From the NCBI GenBank assembly GCA_900541025.1, contig UQIL01000005.1:41373-105372 (forward strand): 64,000 bases of DNA, written 5' to 3'. This DNA is from an uncultured Collinsella sp. Lineage in GTDB: Bacteria; Actinomycetota; Coriobacteriia; Coriobacteriales; Coriobacteriaceae. The position numbers and the translations under genes were made by a program. Positions 56,654-64,000 of this stretch are shown piece by piece (the stretch's first letter is position 1; every line of letters starts with the position of its first letter). The notes below the pieces were generated by a model, which was given only the letters and a program-made list of their open reading frames with translations, was not told the DNA's origin and made no database searches.

Positions 56654-57799
56654 ATGGACCTTGCCGATATTCGCCAGACCATCGATGCCATCGACACCAC
56701 GCTCCTCAACAGCTTTGTCGAGCGCATGGACATTGCCACCGAGGTCGCCAAGTCAAAAATCGAGATGGGCAAGGCCGTCTTCGACCCCGCCCGCGAGCGC
56801 TCCAAACTCAACAACCTCGCCAGTCGCGCACCCGAGCGCTACGAGGCCCAGACCATCACCCTGTTCCGCCTCCTCATGAGCATGAGCAAGGCCGAGCAGC
56901 AGCGCTACATCAACGAGCTCAAGGGCATCACGGTGTCGCAAAAGGCCCATGCCACGGCCGCAGCCTTTGACACACCCTTCCCCCAGACGGCCACCGTCGC
57001 CTGCCAGGGCGTCGAAGGCGCCTACAGCCAGATCGCCGCATGCAAGCTCTTCGACGTGCCGGATATCGCCTTCTTTGAGACCTTTGAGGGCGTCATGCGC
57101 GCCGTACGCGACGGCTTCTGCGAGTTTGGCGTGCTGCCCATCGAAAACTCAACCGCCGGCTCGGTCAACGCCGTCTACGACCTGCTCGCCCAGTTCGACT
57201 TCCATATCGTGCGCTCGCTGCGCCTCAAGATCGACCACAACTTGCTCGTCAAGCCCGGCACCAAGCTCGCGGACATACGCGAGGTCTACAGCCACGGTCA
57301 GGCCATCGCGCAGTGCGCTAGCTTTATCGAGGCGCACGGTCTGCACGCCACCAAGTACCCCAACACCGCCATGTCGGCCGAGATGGTCGCCAGCTCCGAG
57401 CGCACCGATGTTGCCGCCATCGCATCGCGTAGCTGCGCGGCACTCTATGGCCTGGAGGTGCTGGAACCCAATATCCAGGACTCTGACAACAACTACACGC
57501 GCTTTGTCGTCATCAGCCGCGAGCCGCGCGTCTATCCCGGTGCCAACCGCACCTCGCTCATGATCACCACGGCCAATGAGCCGGGTGCCCTCTATCGCGT
57601 GCTCGAGCGCTTCTACGCGCTCAGCATCAACCTCATCAAGCTCGAGAGCCGCCCCATCCCCGGCCGCGACTTTGAGTTTATGTTCTACTTTGATCTGGAC
57701 TGCCCCTTTGGCAGCAAGGCCCTCGACGACCTGCTCGATTCCATCGACGACGTGTGCGAGAGCTTCACCTACTTTGGCAGCTACACGGAGGTGCTCTAG
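56654..57799 (+). CDS. pheA: Chorismate mutase-prephenate dehydratase (P-protein)
   Basis: 381 aa fusion. Residues 1-90: chorismate mutase (LADIRQTIDAIDTTLLNSFV, ATEVAKSKIEMGKAVFDPAR). Residues about 105-285: prephenate dehydratase (ACQGVEGAYSQIAACKLFDV, GVLPIENSTAGSVNAVYDLL, DNNYTRFVVISREP with the TRF motif). Residues about 295-381: ACT domain (NRTSLMITTANEPGALYRVL, LIKLESRPIPGRDFEFMFYF with the ESRP Phe-binding motif). Phe feedback is therefore expected. ATG 56654 after GAAAGGGG; ends directly before aroE-aroK. Confidence 0.97.
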   Translation: MDLADIRQTIDAIDTTLLNSFVERMDIATEVAKSKIEMGKAVFDPARERSKLNNLASRAPERYEAQTITLFRLLMSMSKAEQQRYINELKGITVSQKAHATAAAFDTPFPQTATVACQGVEGAYSQIAACKLFDVPDIAFFETFEGVMRAVRDGFCEFGVLPIENSTAGSVNAVYDLLAQFDFHIVRSLRLKIDHNLLVKPGTKLADIREVYSHGQAIAQCASFIEAHGLHATKYPNTAMSAEMVASSERTDVAAIASRSCAALYGLEVLEPNIQDSDNNYTRFVVISREPRVYPGANRTSLMITTANEPGALYRVLERFYALSINLIKLESRPIPGRDFEFMFYFDLDCPFGSKALDDLLDSIDDVCESFTYFGSYTEVL

Positions 57800-59050
57800 A
57801 TGACCGATACCGCCGCAACCCGTCCCTACGGCGTACTGGGCCGTGTGCTGGGCCACAGCTACACCCCGACCATCTACAAGGAGCTCGCGGGGCTTGAGTA
57901 CGTGCGCTTTGAGCGCGAGCCCGAGGACCTCCAGGCCTTTATGACCGGCGACGAATGGGAGGGCACCAACGTGACCATCCCCTACAAGCGCGCCGTCATG
58001 GACTACCTGGACGAGTTGAGTCCCCTGGCCGAGCGCATGGGCAACGTCAACACCATCACACGCCTACCTGACGGTCGCCTGCGCGGCGACAACACCGACT
58101 ACTTTGGTTTTCGGTGCCTGGTCGAGGAGTTGGGCGTTGAGGTTGCCGGCAAGAAGGCCCTCGTGCTCGGTGCCACCGGCGGCGCCGGCACCACGGCAAG
58201 TATGGTGCTGGGAGACATGGGCGCCATCGTCGTACCCGTGGGTCGCACGAGCGAAGTCAACTACAGCAACATCGCGCAGCAGTCCGACGCCGCCCTGCTC
58301 GTCAACTGCACGCCTGCCGGCATGTTCCCCCACTGCCCCGACGCGCCTTGCACACTCGAAGGGCTCGATGCGCTCGAGGGCGTTATCGACATTGTCTACA
58401 ACCCCGCTCGCACGGGACTCATGCTCGAGGCCGAGCGCCGCGGCATCCCCTGCATCGGTGGCCTGCTCATGCTTGTTGCCCAGGCGGCACAAGCTGTCGA
58501 GCGCTACACCGGCCAAGTCACCCCGCGCGAGCGCATCCTGGACGTAACGGAGCGCCTGTCACGCCGCGAACAGAACATCGCGCTGATCGGCATGCCGGGC
58601 TCGGGCAAGACCCGCGTGGGCGAGCAGATCGCCCTGCTCACGGGTCGCGAGCACATCGACCTGGATCGCGCCCTCGAGGAGCGTCTGGGCATGCCCTGTG
58701 CCGACTTTATCGTCAAGCGCGGCGAGGCCGCCTTCCGCGAGCAGGAGACGGCGGCGCTGGCCGACATCTCCAAGCGCAGCGGCCTGGTGCTCTCCACCGG
58801 CGGCGGCGTGGTAACGCGCGACGAGAACTACCCGCTGCTGCACCAGAACAGCCAGATCGTGATGCTCAACCGCAAGCTCGACGAACTCGCTCATAAGGGA
58901 CGCCCCATCACCGCCCGCGACGGCGTCGACAAGCTCGCCGAGCAGCGCATGCCGCGCTACCGCGCTTGGGCCGACTACATCATCGACTCACGCGACTGCG
59001 CCGCCAACACCGCCCAAGCCCTCCTCGACACCATCCCACCCGCTCTCTAA
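57800..59050 (+). CDS. Shikimate dehydrogenase-shikimate kinase fusion
   Basis: 416 aa bifunctional protein. Residues 1-240 are AroE: YGVLGRVLGHSYTPTIYKEL, GTNVTIPYKRAVMDYLDELS, GDNTDYFGFRCLVEELG, VLGATGGAGTTASMV, VNCTPAGMFP. Residues about 250-416 are AroK: NIALIGMPGSGKTRVGEQIA (Walker A), HIDLDRALEERLGMPCADFI, GEAAFREQETAALADI, VLSTGGGVVTRDENYPLL, KGRPIT. The start ATG follows the pheA stop with no gap. It supplies steps 4 and 5 of the shikimate route on one chain. The AroE half lacks about 25 residues of the longest family members but keeps catalytic Lys and Asp. Confidence 0.95.
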   Translation: MTDTAATRPYGVLGRVLGHSYTPTIYKELAGLEYVRFEREPEDLQAFMTGDEWEGTNVTIPYKRAVMDYLDELSPLAERMGNVNTITRLPDGRLRGDNTDYFGFRCLVEELGVEVAGKKALVLGATGGAGTTASMVLGDMGAIVVPVGRTSEVNYSNIAQQSDAALLVNCTPAGMFPHCPDAPCTLEGLDALEGVIDIVYNPARTGLMLEAERRGIPCIGGLLMLVAQAAQAVERYTGQVTPRERILDVTERLSRREQNIALIGMPGSGKTRVGEQIALLTGREHIDLDRALEERLGMPCADFIVKRGEAAFREQETAALADISKRSGLVLSTGGGVVTRDENYPLLHQNSQIVMLNRKLDELAHKGRPITARDGVDKLAEQRMPRYRAWADYIIDSRDCAANTAQALLDTIPPAL

Positions 59051-59052
59051 CC

Positions 59053-59092
59053 AAAACCACCACAAAGGGGACAGGCACCTTTGTGGTGGTTT
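59053..59092. terminator. Perfect hairpin between aroE-aroK and aroQ
   Basis: AAAACCACCACAAAGG, a nine-base loop GGACAGGCA, and CCTTTGTGGTGGTTTT. The stem is 16 bp and symmetrical, with A- and T-tracts on the two sides, so it could terminate on either strand. It may also be a short interspersed palindrome, since the CAAAGGGGACAGGCACCTTT core looks like a repeat unit. Confidence 0.65.
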
Positions 59093-59114
59093 TCCAATCG
59101 CAAAGGAAGCAACC

Positions 59115-59552
59115 ATGAAAGCACTCGTCATCAACGGCCCCAACCTCAACATGCTCGGTATTCGCGAGCCGGGCATCTATGGCAGCGACAACTACGACCG
59201 CTTAGTGCAGATCTGCCAGGAAGCGGGCACCGCTCAGGGCTTTGACGAGATCGAGGTCTTCCAGTCCAACCACGAGGGCAGCATCGTCGACAAGATCCAG
59301 GAGGCCTACGGCAAGGTCGACGGCATCGTCATCAACCCGGCGGCCTACACGCACACGAGCGTCGCGATCCTCGATGCCCTCAAGGCCGTCGCCATCCCTG
59401 CCGTCGAGGTACACATCAGCGCCGTAGAGACGCGCGAAGACTTCCGTCAAGTGAGCTATGCGCGCCTAGCCTGCTTCGTCACCATCACCGGCGAAGGCCT
59501 CCAGGGCTACGCACACGCGATGGAGCTGCTGAGGGAGCATCTCGAAAAGTAA
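59115..59552 (+). CDS. aroQ: 3-dehydroquinate dehydratase, type II
   Basis: 145 aa. MKALVINGPNLNMLGIREPG, EIEVFQSNHEGSIVDKIQEA, DGIVINPAAYTHTSVAILDA and VEVHISAVETREDFRQVSY include the catalytic Tyr/His region of type II enzymes. ATG 59115 after AAAGGAAG. It completes the set of shikimate enzymes, though the hairpin before it may lower its transcription. Confidence 0.97.
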   Translation: MKALVINGPNLNMLGIREPGIYGSDNYDRLVQICQEAGTAQGFDEIEVFQSNHEGSIVDKIQEAYGKVDGIVINPAAYTHTSVAILDALKAVAIPAVEVHISAVETREDFRQVSYARLACFVTITGEGLQGYAHAMELLREHLEK

Positions 59553-59601
59553 GCAAACGGTGACAATTCACGAACGCTGATTCGCGTGACTACAACGCCA
59601 G

Positions 59602-59640
59602 TGCCGGCAGCAGCAATCTCGCTGCTGCCGGCATTTTATT
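59602..59640 (+). terminator. Terminator of the aro operon
   Basis: 13-bp perfect stem TGCCGGCAGCAGC/GCTGCTGCCGGCA with loop AATCTC, then TTTTATT, 50 bases after aroQ. Confidence 0.92.
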
Positions 59641-59684
59641 ACTGGCATATAATCGTTGCAGTCACACAATGTCTGGAGACCCGC

Positions 59685-60152
59685 ATGCTGAGCATTCATC
59701 TGGGAGATTACCCCGGCTCCATCTACGATACCAAGACCTTCTTTAGGAACTCGTACTTGGATTCATGGTTCGAAGACCCCATGGCTGCGCAAATTATTAA
59801 AGGCGTTGACGGATCGGAGTTCATCGGCTCTCACAACATCATAAGCAAGCAGCTGGGCTCGATCAGCCCGCTCGAGTTATCCGGCGGAGTAAAGACGCTC
59901 CTGCTTGTCCGCAATCTCCCCAACATGGTCTTTAATGCTTCCACCTGCGGCGATAACTGCGCCCGTTGGCTGCTCAAAATTGGCAAAGAACAGGATGTGC
60001 TGGTAACCCTTTACCACGTCATGAAGTTCCCCTGGAAGCGTTTTGAGATTCGCATCGATAACGATGGCCGCATCGTCAGGAACATGCAGGAGTTTGTTGG
60101 CGCCACGAATGATTTTCTGGATGTTGAAGATGCGACTAGAATGCCGCACTAA
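59685..60152 (+). CDS. DUF4869 domain protein
   Basis: 155 aa from ATG 59685, with TGGAG seven bases before and a TATAAT at 59647-59652 as its own -10 box. MLSIHLGDYPGSIYDTKTFF, DSWFEDPMAAQIIKGVDGSE, SPLELSGGVKTLLLVRNLPN and FNASTCGDNCARWLLKIGKE match the DUF4869 pattern (ending in the 'CGDNC' motif). Function unknown; such proteins are common in gut Firmicutes and Actinobacteria and often stand alone or near toxin-antitoxin-like genes. No partner gene is seen here. Confidence 0.8.
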   Translation: MLSIHLGDYPGSIYDTKTFFRNSYLDSWFEDPMAAQIIKGVDGSEFIGSHNIISKQLGSISPLELSGGVKTLLLVRNLPNMVFNASTCGDNCARWLLKIGKEQDVLVTLYHVMKFPWKRFEIRIDNDGRIVRNMQEFVGATNDFLDVEDATRMPH

Positions 60153-60298
60153 GTTCTATTGCCGTAATCGCTGAATGCGGTTGCGAAAGACTTATCGGAG
60201 TGTTCGAGGGCAGAGCAGTAAGCCACGCAAAACGTTTAAAACCAAGGCTACGCCCATGCGTTGGAGTCGCTGAAAGGCCAATCCACATCAGCAAGACG

Positions 60299-60332
60299 AA
60301 AAAAGCCCAGACCACCAAGCGATCCGGGCTTA
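60299..60332 (-). terminator. Terminator after tRNA-Arg(TCT)
   Basis: Minus strand: AAGCCCGGATC, loop, GGTGGTCTGGGCTT, then TTTTTCG, nine bases after the tRNA 3' end. Confidence 0.75.
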
Positions 60333-60340
60333 ATAAACGA

Positions 60341-60417
60341 TGGTGCTCCATGGCGGATTCGAACCGTCGACCTTGGGATTAGAAGTCCCCTGCTCTATCC
60401 AACTGAGCTAATGGAGC
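60341..60417 (-). tRNA. tRNA-Arg, anticodon TCT
   Basis: Minus strand: acceptor GCTCCAT/ATGGAGC, D-arm GCTCAGTTGGATAGAGC, anticodon loop CTTCTAA giving TCT, T-arm GGTTCGAATCC, encoded CCA. The first anticodon-stem pair is a G-A mismatch, otherwise the cloverleaf is complete. Confidence 0.93.
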
Positions 60418-60469
60418 AAATAACCGCACGCCCAGCCAAACAATTCGGCCAAGCGCAAGTAATTATAAC

Positions 60470-61237
60470 CTAGTTGAACTGCTCGCGATACGCCTTGCAG
60501 ACCTCACTGACCGGGCCGTCCATGCGAAGGTCACCCTTCTCAATCCAAACGGCACGCTGGCAGATGCGCTCAACCTGCTCCATGGAGTGCGAAACGAACA
60601 GAACCGTCACGTCGCCGCTCTGGATAAAGTGCTGGATGCGGGCCTCGCACTTCTGCTGGAAGAACACATCACCGACGGACAGCGTCTCGTCAACGATCAG
60701 AATATCGGGCTCGGTAATCGTCGCGATTGCAAAGGCGATACGCGCCACCATGCCCGAGGAGAAGTTCTTAAGCGGCATATCGACAAAGTTCTGAAGCTCA
60801 GCGAACTCAATAATGCCGTCAAAGTTGGCGTCGATGAACTCCTTGGTATAGCCGAGCAGCGCGCCGTTTAGATAAATGTTCTCGCGCGCCGTCAGCTCGG
60901 GGTCAAAGCCAGCGCCAAGCTCAATCAGCGGTGCGATGTTGCCATGCACCTTAACGCTGCCCTCGCTGGGCTCGAGCACGCCGGCGATAATCTTGAGCAT
61001 CGTAGACTTGCCGGAACCATTGGTGCCCACCAGGCCCACGACCTCGCCGCGATGAATATCAAACGAGATATGCTTGAGCGCCCTAAATTCCTCAAAGAAC
61101 AGCTCGTGCTTGGCAAGCTTGATGAAGTACTCCTTGAGGTTGGTCAGCGACTCGGACGCCATGTTAAAGATCATGGTGACGTCGTCGACCTCGACAGCCA
61201 GAGGCTGCTCGCTGTAATCAACAACAGATTCAGTCAT
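60470..61237 (-). CDS. ATP-binding protein of a polysaccharide/teichoic acid ABC exporter
   Basis: 255 aa. Walker A GLVGTNGSGKSTMLKIIAGV, signature FSSGMVARIAFA (the SSGM form typical of TagH/RfbE/Wzt exporters), Walker B ILIVDETLSVGD, H-loop LFVSHSMEQV. The preceding MIFNMASESLTNLKEYFIKL insertion is also typical of the O-antigen/teichoic acid subfamily. No C-terminal carbohydrate-binding domain is present. ATG 61237 after AAGGAG. 11 bases after its permease. Confidence 0.93.
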   Translation of the reverse strand: MTESVVDYSEQPLAVEVDDVTMIFNMASESLTNLKEYFIKLAKHELFFEEFRALKHISFDIHRGEVVGLVGTNGSGKSTMLKIIAGVLEPSEGSVKVHGNIAPLIELGAGFDPELTARENIYLNGALLGYTKEFIDANFDGIIEFAELQNFVDMPLKNFSSGMVARIAFAIATITEPDILIVDETLSVGDVFFQQKCEARIQHFIQSGDVTVLFVSHSMEQVERICQRAVWIEKGDLRMDGPVSEVCKAYREQFN

Positions 61238-61248
61238 CACAGCACTCC

Positions 61249-62094
61249 TTAGATGTAGAGGATGAACTTGCGCTCGGACTTATGGAACACGGCATAGCCG
61301 ATGACAAGCGCAATGACCGCCCAAGCCACGCACAAACCAAACGTCATGAGCGAAGGCGTGGTCTGGAACAGGAAGATATCACGCATAAACTGCAGGTAGT
61401 TATACATGGGGTTCGCATACACCAAAATACGCACGAGATGCGGCATTTGCGCGACAAAATCAGTCGTCCAGAAGATGGGCGTAAGGTAGGTCCACGCCGT
61501 AATGACAACGCTCCACAGATGCATGACATCGCGGAAGAAGACCGTAAGGGCAGAAAGCATCAAGCCAAGGCCCATGCAGAAGCACATAAGCAAGAGCAGA
61601 CAAACAGGCAGCAGAATGAGGTGCCAAGAAGGCATAACGCGGAACCACAGCATAACGATGGCGACGGCGACCAGCGAGAAGGCAAAGTTCACCAGCGAAA
61701 AGAGCACCTTCTGCACCGGGAAGACCCAGCGGTGCACCTTAACCTTCTTAAGCAGCGGGGCAGCACCCACGATCGACGTCAGCGCCTGGTTCGTAGACTC
61801 GGACATGACGGCAAAGGTGACGTTACCCACGATCAAGTACAGCGGGTACATCTCGGGCGTAATGGAGCCGTTGCGACCCTGAGCAAAAATCGTCGAGAAC
61901 ACGATGGCCATGACGATCATCATCAGCAGCGGGTTGAGCACCGACCACGCAACGCCCAAAACGCTGCGACGATACTTAATCTTAAAATCCTTGGTAACCA
62001 GCTGACGAAGGATAAACGCGTCCTTCTCAAATTCATTCTTAGCAAACGTCGCAGGCAGACTGCGAGTTTCTTGTTGCTTTGTCTGATCCGACAC
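61249..62094 (-). CDS. Permease of the polysaccharide/teichoic acid ABC exporter
   Basis: 281 aa ABC-2 type permease of the TagG/RfbD group with six membrane segments. FILRQLVTKDFKIKYRRSVL and GVAWSVLNPLLMMIVMAIVF are the classical N-terminus; LGLMLSALTVFFRDVMHLWS and TYLTPIFWTTDFV follow. GTG 62094 (VSDQTKQQETRS) is chosen because AAAGGAG is nine bases upstream; a longer frame to 62157 has no ribosome site. Confidence 0.92.
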   Translation of the reverse strand: MSDQTKQQETRSLPATFAKNEFEKDAFILRQLVTKDFKIKYRRSVLGVAWSVLNPLLMMIVMAIVFSTIFAQGRNGSITPEMYPLYLIVGNVTFAVMSESTNQALTSIVGAAPLLKKVKVHRWVFPVQKVLFSLVNFAFSLVAVAIVMLWFRVMPSWHLILLPVCLLLLMCFCMGLGLMLSALTVFFRDVMHLWSVVITAWTYLTPIFWTTDFVAQMPHLVRILVYANPMYNYLQFMRDIFLFQTTPSLMTFGLCVAWAVIALVIGYAVFHKSERKFILYI

Positions 62095-62254
62095 GGATGC
62101 AACTCCTTTACTCGTAATCGTTGACAAACGAACAGTATAGACCCGACAGCCATGCAAACGATTCGCGCAACAAAACTGGAGAACTAACCCACATCTTAGG
62201 ATGCCAGGCGCAAACGGCTATACTTTCAGAAATTGAAATTCAAAGGAGCATTGA

Positions 62255-63217
62255 GTGAATTCTGAATCCATTGCCGTCATTATCCCCTGCTACAACGAAG
62301 CCCTCACGATCGGTAAGGTCATCGACGACTTCCACCGCGAGCTTCCGCAGGCGACGGTCTACGTCTATGACAACAACTCATCGGACGATACTTCGCGTAT
62401 CGCCGCCGAGCACGGCGCCACGGTGCGTTTTGAGCCCCGTCAGGGCAAAGGCAACGTCTGCCGCCAGATGTTTCGCGACATCGATGCCGATTGCTACCTG
62501 ATGGTCGACGGCGACGACACCTACCCCGCCGAGGCAGCCAAGACCCTTTGCGAGCCCATCCTTAGCGGCACGGCCGACATGACTGTGGGTGACCGCCTTT
62601 CCAACGGCACCTACGCCGAGGAGAACAAACGTGCCTTCCACGGCTTTGGCAACAACCTGGTACGCGCCATGATCAAGTGGATCTATGGCTACAGTTTCGA
62701 TGACGTCATGACCGGCTACCGCGCCATGAGCCGCCCATTCGTCAAAACCCTCCCCGTGCTTTCTGAGGGCTTTCAGATCGAAACCGAGTTGTCGATCCAC
62801 GCCGTCGACCACCGCTGGCGCATCAAAGATGTGCCCATCGAGTACCGCGACCGTCCCGCGGGTTCCGAGTCCAAACTCAACACCGTCAGCGATGGCATCA
62901 AAGTCATAGCGATGATCGGTACGCTGTTCAAGGACTACCGTCCGCTGAAGTTCTTCAGCCTGGTCGCGCTCCTGTTTGCGATCATCGGCCTCGCCCTGGG
63001 CATGCCCATCGTTGTCGAGTATTTCCAAACCGGCCTCGTCCCACGCTTCCCCACCGCCATGCTCGCCGCCTCGTTTATGTTCCTGTGCGGCCTGAGCCTC
63101 GCAACCGGATTCATCCTCGACTCCGTGGCAAAGGTCGAAAAAAAGCAGTGGGAAGTCAACGTGTACAGCAAATACGCTGATCGCGTCGAAAATGTTGGTG
63201 TAAGGGTGACGCCCTAG
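62255..63217 (+). CDS. Family 2 glycosyltransferase with two C-terminal membrane segments
   Basis: 320 aa. IAVIIPCYNEALTIGKVIDD, VYVYDNNSSDDTSRIAAEHG, GKGNVCRQMFRDIDADCYLM, VDGDDTYP (DxD) and MTGYRAMSRPFVKTLPVLSE are those of dolichyl/undecaprenyl-phosphate sugar transferases. Two membrane segments follow (FFSLVALLFAIIGLALGMPI, AMLAASFMFLCGLSLATGFI). It may load a lipid carrier with a hexose for cell-surface glycan made by the divergent exporter. GTG 62255 after AAAGGAG. Confidence 0.92.
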   Translation: MNSESIAVIIPCYNEALTIGKVIDDFHRELPQATVYVYDNNSSDDTSRIAAEHGATVRFEPRQGKGNVCRQMFRDIDADCYLMVDGDDTYPAEAAKTLCEPILSGTADMTVGDRLSNGTYAEENKRAFHGFGNNLVRAMIKWIYGYSFDDVMTGYRAMSRPFVKTLPVLSEGFQIETELSIHAVDHRWRIKDVPIEYRDRPAGSESKLNTVSDGIKVIAMIGTLFKDYRPLKFFSLVALLFAIIGLALGMPIVVEYFQTGLVPRFPTAMLAASFMFLCGLSLATGFILDSVAKVEKKQWEVNVYSKYADRVENVGVRVTP

Positions 63218-63229
63218 CGCCCGTTTAAC

Positions 63230-64000
63230 GAAGAACGGCCTTCGTCCTAGAATCTGAAATCACCACAACAACAGGTTCTAGGAAAGGACGAAGACCGCTA
63301 TGGAAATCTTATCAGACCCGACGCCGGACATGCTCGCCATGCCCCGTTTCGACGACGGCGCCATCGACATGCAGGAGCTGCTCAGGCGTCTCGCCGAGCA
63401 GGTCGTGAACGCCGTGATGGACGCCGAGGCCGACCAGCTCTGCGGTGGCGGGGGGAACAGCCGAAACGGCTACCGCGAGAGGTCGCTCGCCACCTGCGTC
63501 GGCACGCTGACGCTGCGCATCCCCAAGCTGCGCTCCGGCAGCTTCTTCCCCGAGGACGTGCTCGAGCGCTACCAGCGCGTCGACCGCGCCCTCGTGGCCG
63601 CCGTGGCCGAGATGTACGCCACGGGCACCAGCACCCGCAAGGTGCAGAGGGTGGCCGAGAAGATGGGCGTCTCCAGACTCTCGAAGGACCAGGTGAGCGC
63701 CATCGCCTCGAGCCTGGACGCAGACATCGAGGACCTGTGCGCAAGGCCGCTCGGCGGCTCGCCGGTGCCCTACGTCTGGCTCGACGCGACCTACGTCAAG
63801 TGCCGCCGCGAGGGGCGCGTCGCCTCCACCGCCGTGGTCACCGCCATCGGCTGCGATGCGGGCGGCTGGAGGCGCGTCCTGGGCGTCGACGTGGTCGACA
63901 CCGAGTCCTACGACTCGTGGCTCGCCTTCCTGCGGGCTATCCGCTCGCGCGGGGCGGCGGGCGTGCGGCTCGTCGTCTCGGACGCCCACCCGGGGCTCGT
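63230..64000 (+). mobile_element. IS256-family insertion sequence, right part outside the window
   Basis: The segment before the transposase carries CTTCGTCCTAGAA (about 63241) and the inverse TTCTAGGAAAGGACGAAG (63276-63293), making a hairpin-like end. The left terminal repeat probably starts near 63230 (GAAGAACGGCCTTCGTCC); the exact end and target duplication cannot be confirmed without the right end. Confidence 0.75.
63300..64000 (+). CDS. IS256 (Mutator-like) transposase, 3' end cut by window
   Basis: Begins MEILSDPTPDMLAMPRFDDG at ATG 63300 after GGAAAGGACG. DMQELLRRLAEQVVNAVMDA and SRNGYRERSLATCVGTLTLR with IPKLRSGSFFPEDVLERYQR are the N-terminal IS256 DNA-binding part. LDATYVKCRREGRVASTAVV contains the first catalytic Asp (LDA-Y) and RLVVSDAHPGL the second (SDAH). 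About 234 codons are visible; the family is near 400 aa. Confidence 0.93.
   Translation, partial: MEILSDPTPDMLAMPRFDDGAIDMQELLRRLAEQVVNAVMDAEADQLCGGGGNSRNGYRERSLATCVGTLTLRIPKLRSGSFFPEDVLERYQRVDRALVAAVAEMYATGTSTRKVQRVAEKMGVSRLSKDQVSAIASSLDADIEDLCARPLGGSPVPYVWLDATYVKCRREGRVASTAVVTAIGCDAGGWRRVLGVDVVDTESYDSWLAFLRAIRSRGAAGVRLVVSDAHPGL

Noticed and set aside
59586..59684. N-terminal extension of the DUF4869 gene to 59586
   Set aside because: It would run through the aroQ terminator and the TATAAT box; the ATG at 59685 has the ribosome site and starts the conserved domain.
1..64000. CRISPR array, rRNA operon, prophage or origin of replication
   Set aside because: No regularly spaced repeats, no rRNA sequence, no phage structural genes and no DnaA-box cluster were seen.

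Overview
The window is a high-GC chromosomal segment from a bacterium of the Coriobacteriia, most likely Collinsella or a close relative. The genus is inferred from gene content and order, protein style, the aroE-aroK fusion, frequent GTG/TTG starts and Gram-positive operon layout; no 16S gene is present. Most of it is housekeeping DNA in which the minus strand dominates.

Layout. (1) 1-8.2 kb, minus: tsf, rpsB, xerC, trmFO, dprA, comM, yraN, rnhB, rplS, the translation/competence neighbourhood also kept in Firmicutes. (2) 8.4-11.1 kb: ppdK, broken by a one-base frameshift near its N-terminus. (3) 11.2-22.9 kb: an accessory island lying between ppdK and the gene for the PPDK regulatory protein. 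It holds two radical-SAM peptide-modification modules. Module 1 is a PqqD-like/GNAT-like fusion, a radical SAM enzyme without SPASM cysteines, a 60-aa Val/Ala-rich precursor-like peptide, and a divergent ABC exporter. Module 2 is a nitrile-hydratase-leader-like 67-aa peptide, an Asn-Ala-repeat protein whose start is unclear, a second radical SAM protein, and a methyltransferase with an NPPL motif. A DUF1648/SdpI-like membrane protein lies between them. Remnants of ABC transporters sit at both ends. (4) 22.9-29.4 kb, minus: PPDK regulator, glyS, glyQ, lepB, trmD, rimM, KH protein, rpsP. (5) 29.6-30.8 kb, plus: dinB. (6) 30.9-34.9 kb, minus: rsfS, yqeK, nadD, obgE, rpmA, rplU. (7) 35-50.6 kb, minus: DUF2344 protein and B12-type radical SAM protein, DUF697-like protein, the rodA-mrdA-mreD-mreC-mreB wall-elongation block, two TM proteins with TPR or zinc-ribbon heads, a cyclophilin and a P-type ATPase; then tRNA-Arg(CCG). 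(8) 51-59.6 kb, plus: aroF, tyrA, aroB, aroA, aroC, pheA, aroE-aroK, aroQ, which encodes all seven shikimate steps plus both branch enzymes leading to Phe and Tyr, preceded by a structured leader with an intrinsic terminator. (9) 59.7-64 kb: DUF4869 protein, tRNA-Arg(TCT), a polysaccharide/teichoic-acid type ABC exporter pair, a GT2 glycosyltransferase and the left part of an IS256-family element cut by the window edge.

The point of greatest interest is module 2. Its combination of an NHLP-like leader motif, Asn-every-second-residue repeats, a radical SAM enzyme and an amide-type N-methyltransferase candidate recalls the logic of polytheonamide/aeronamide proteusins, though the architecture differs (the repeat is not C-terminal and leader and repeat are on two reading units). 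A short hairpin repeat related to 'TAATTTGGGACGGGGCT' occurs four times, including at both island edges.
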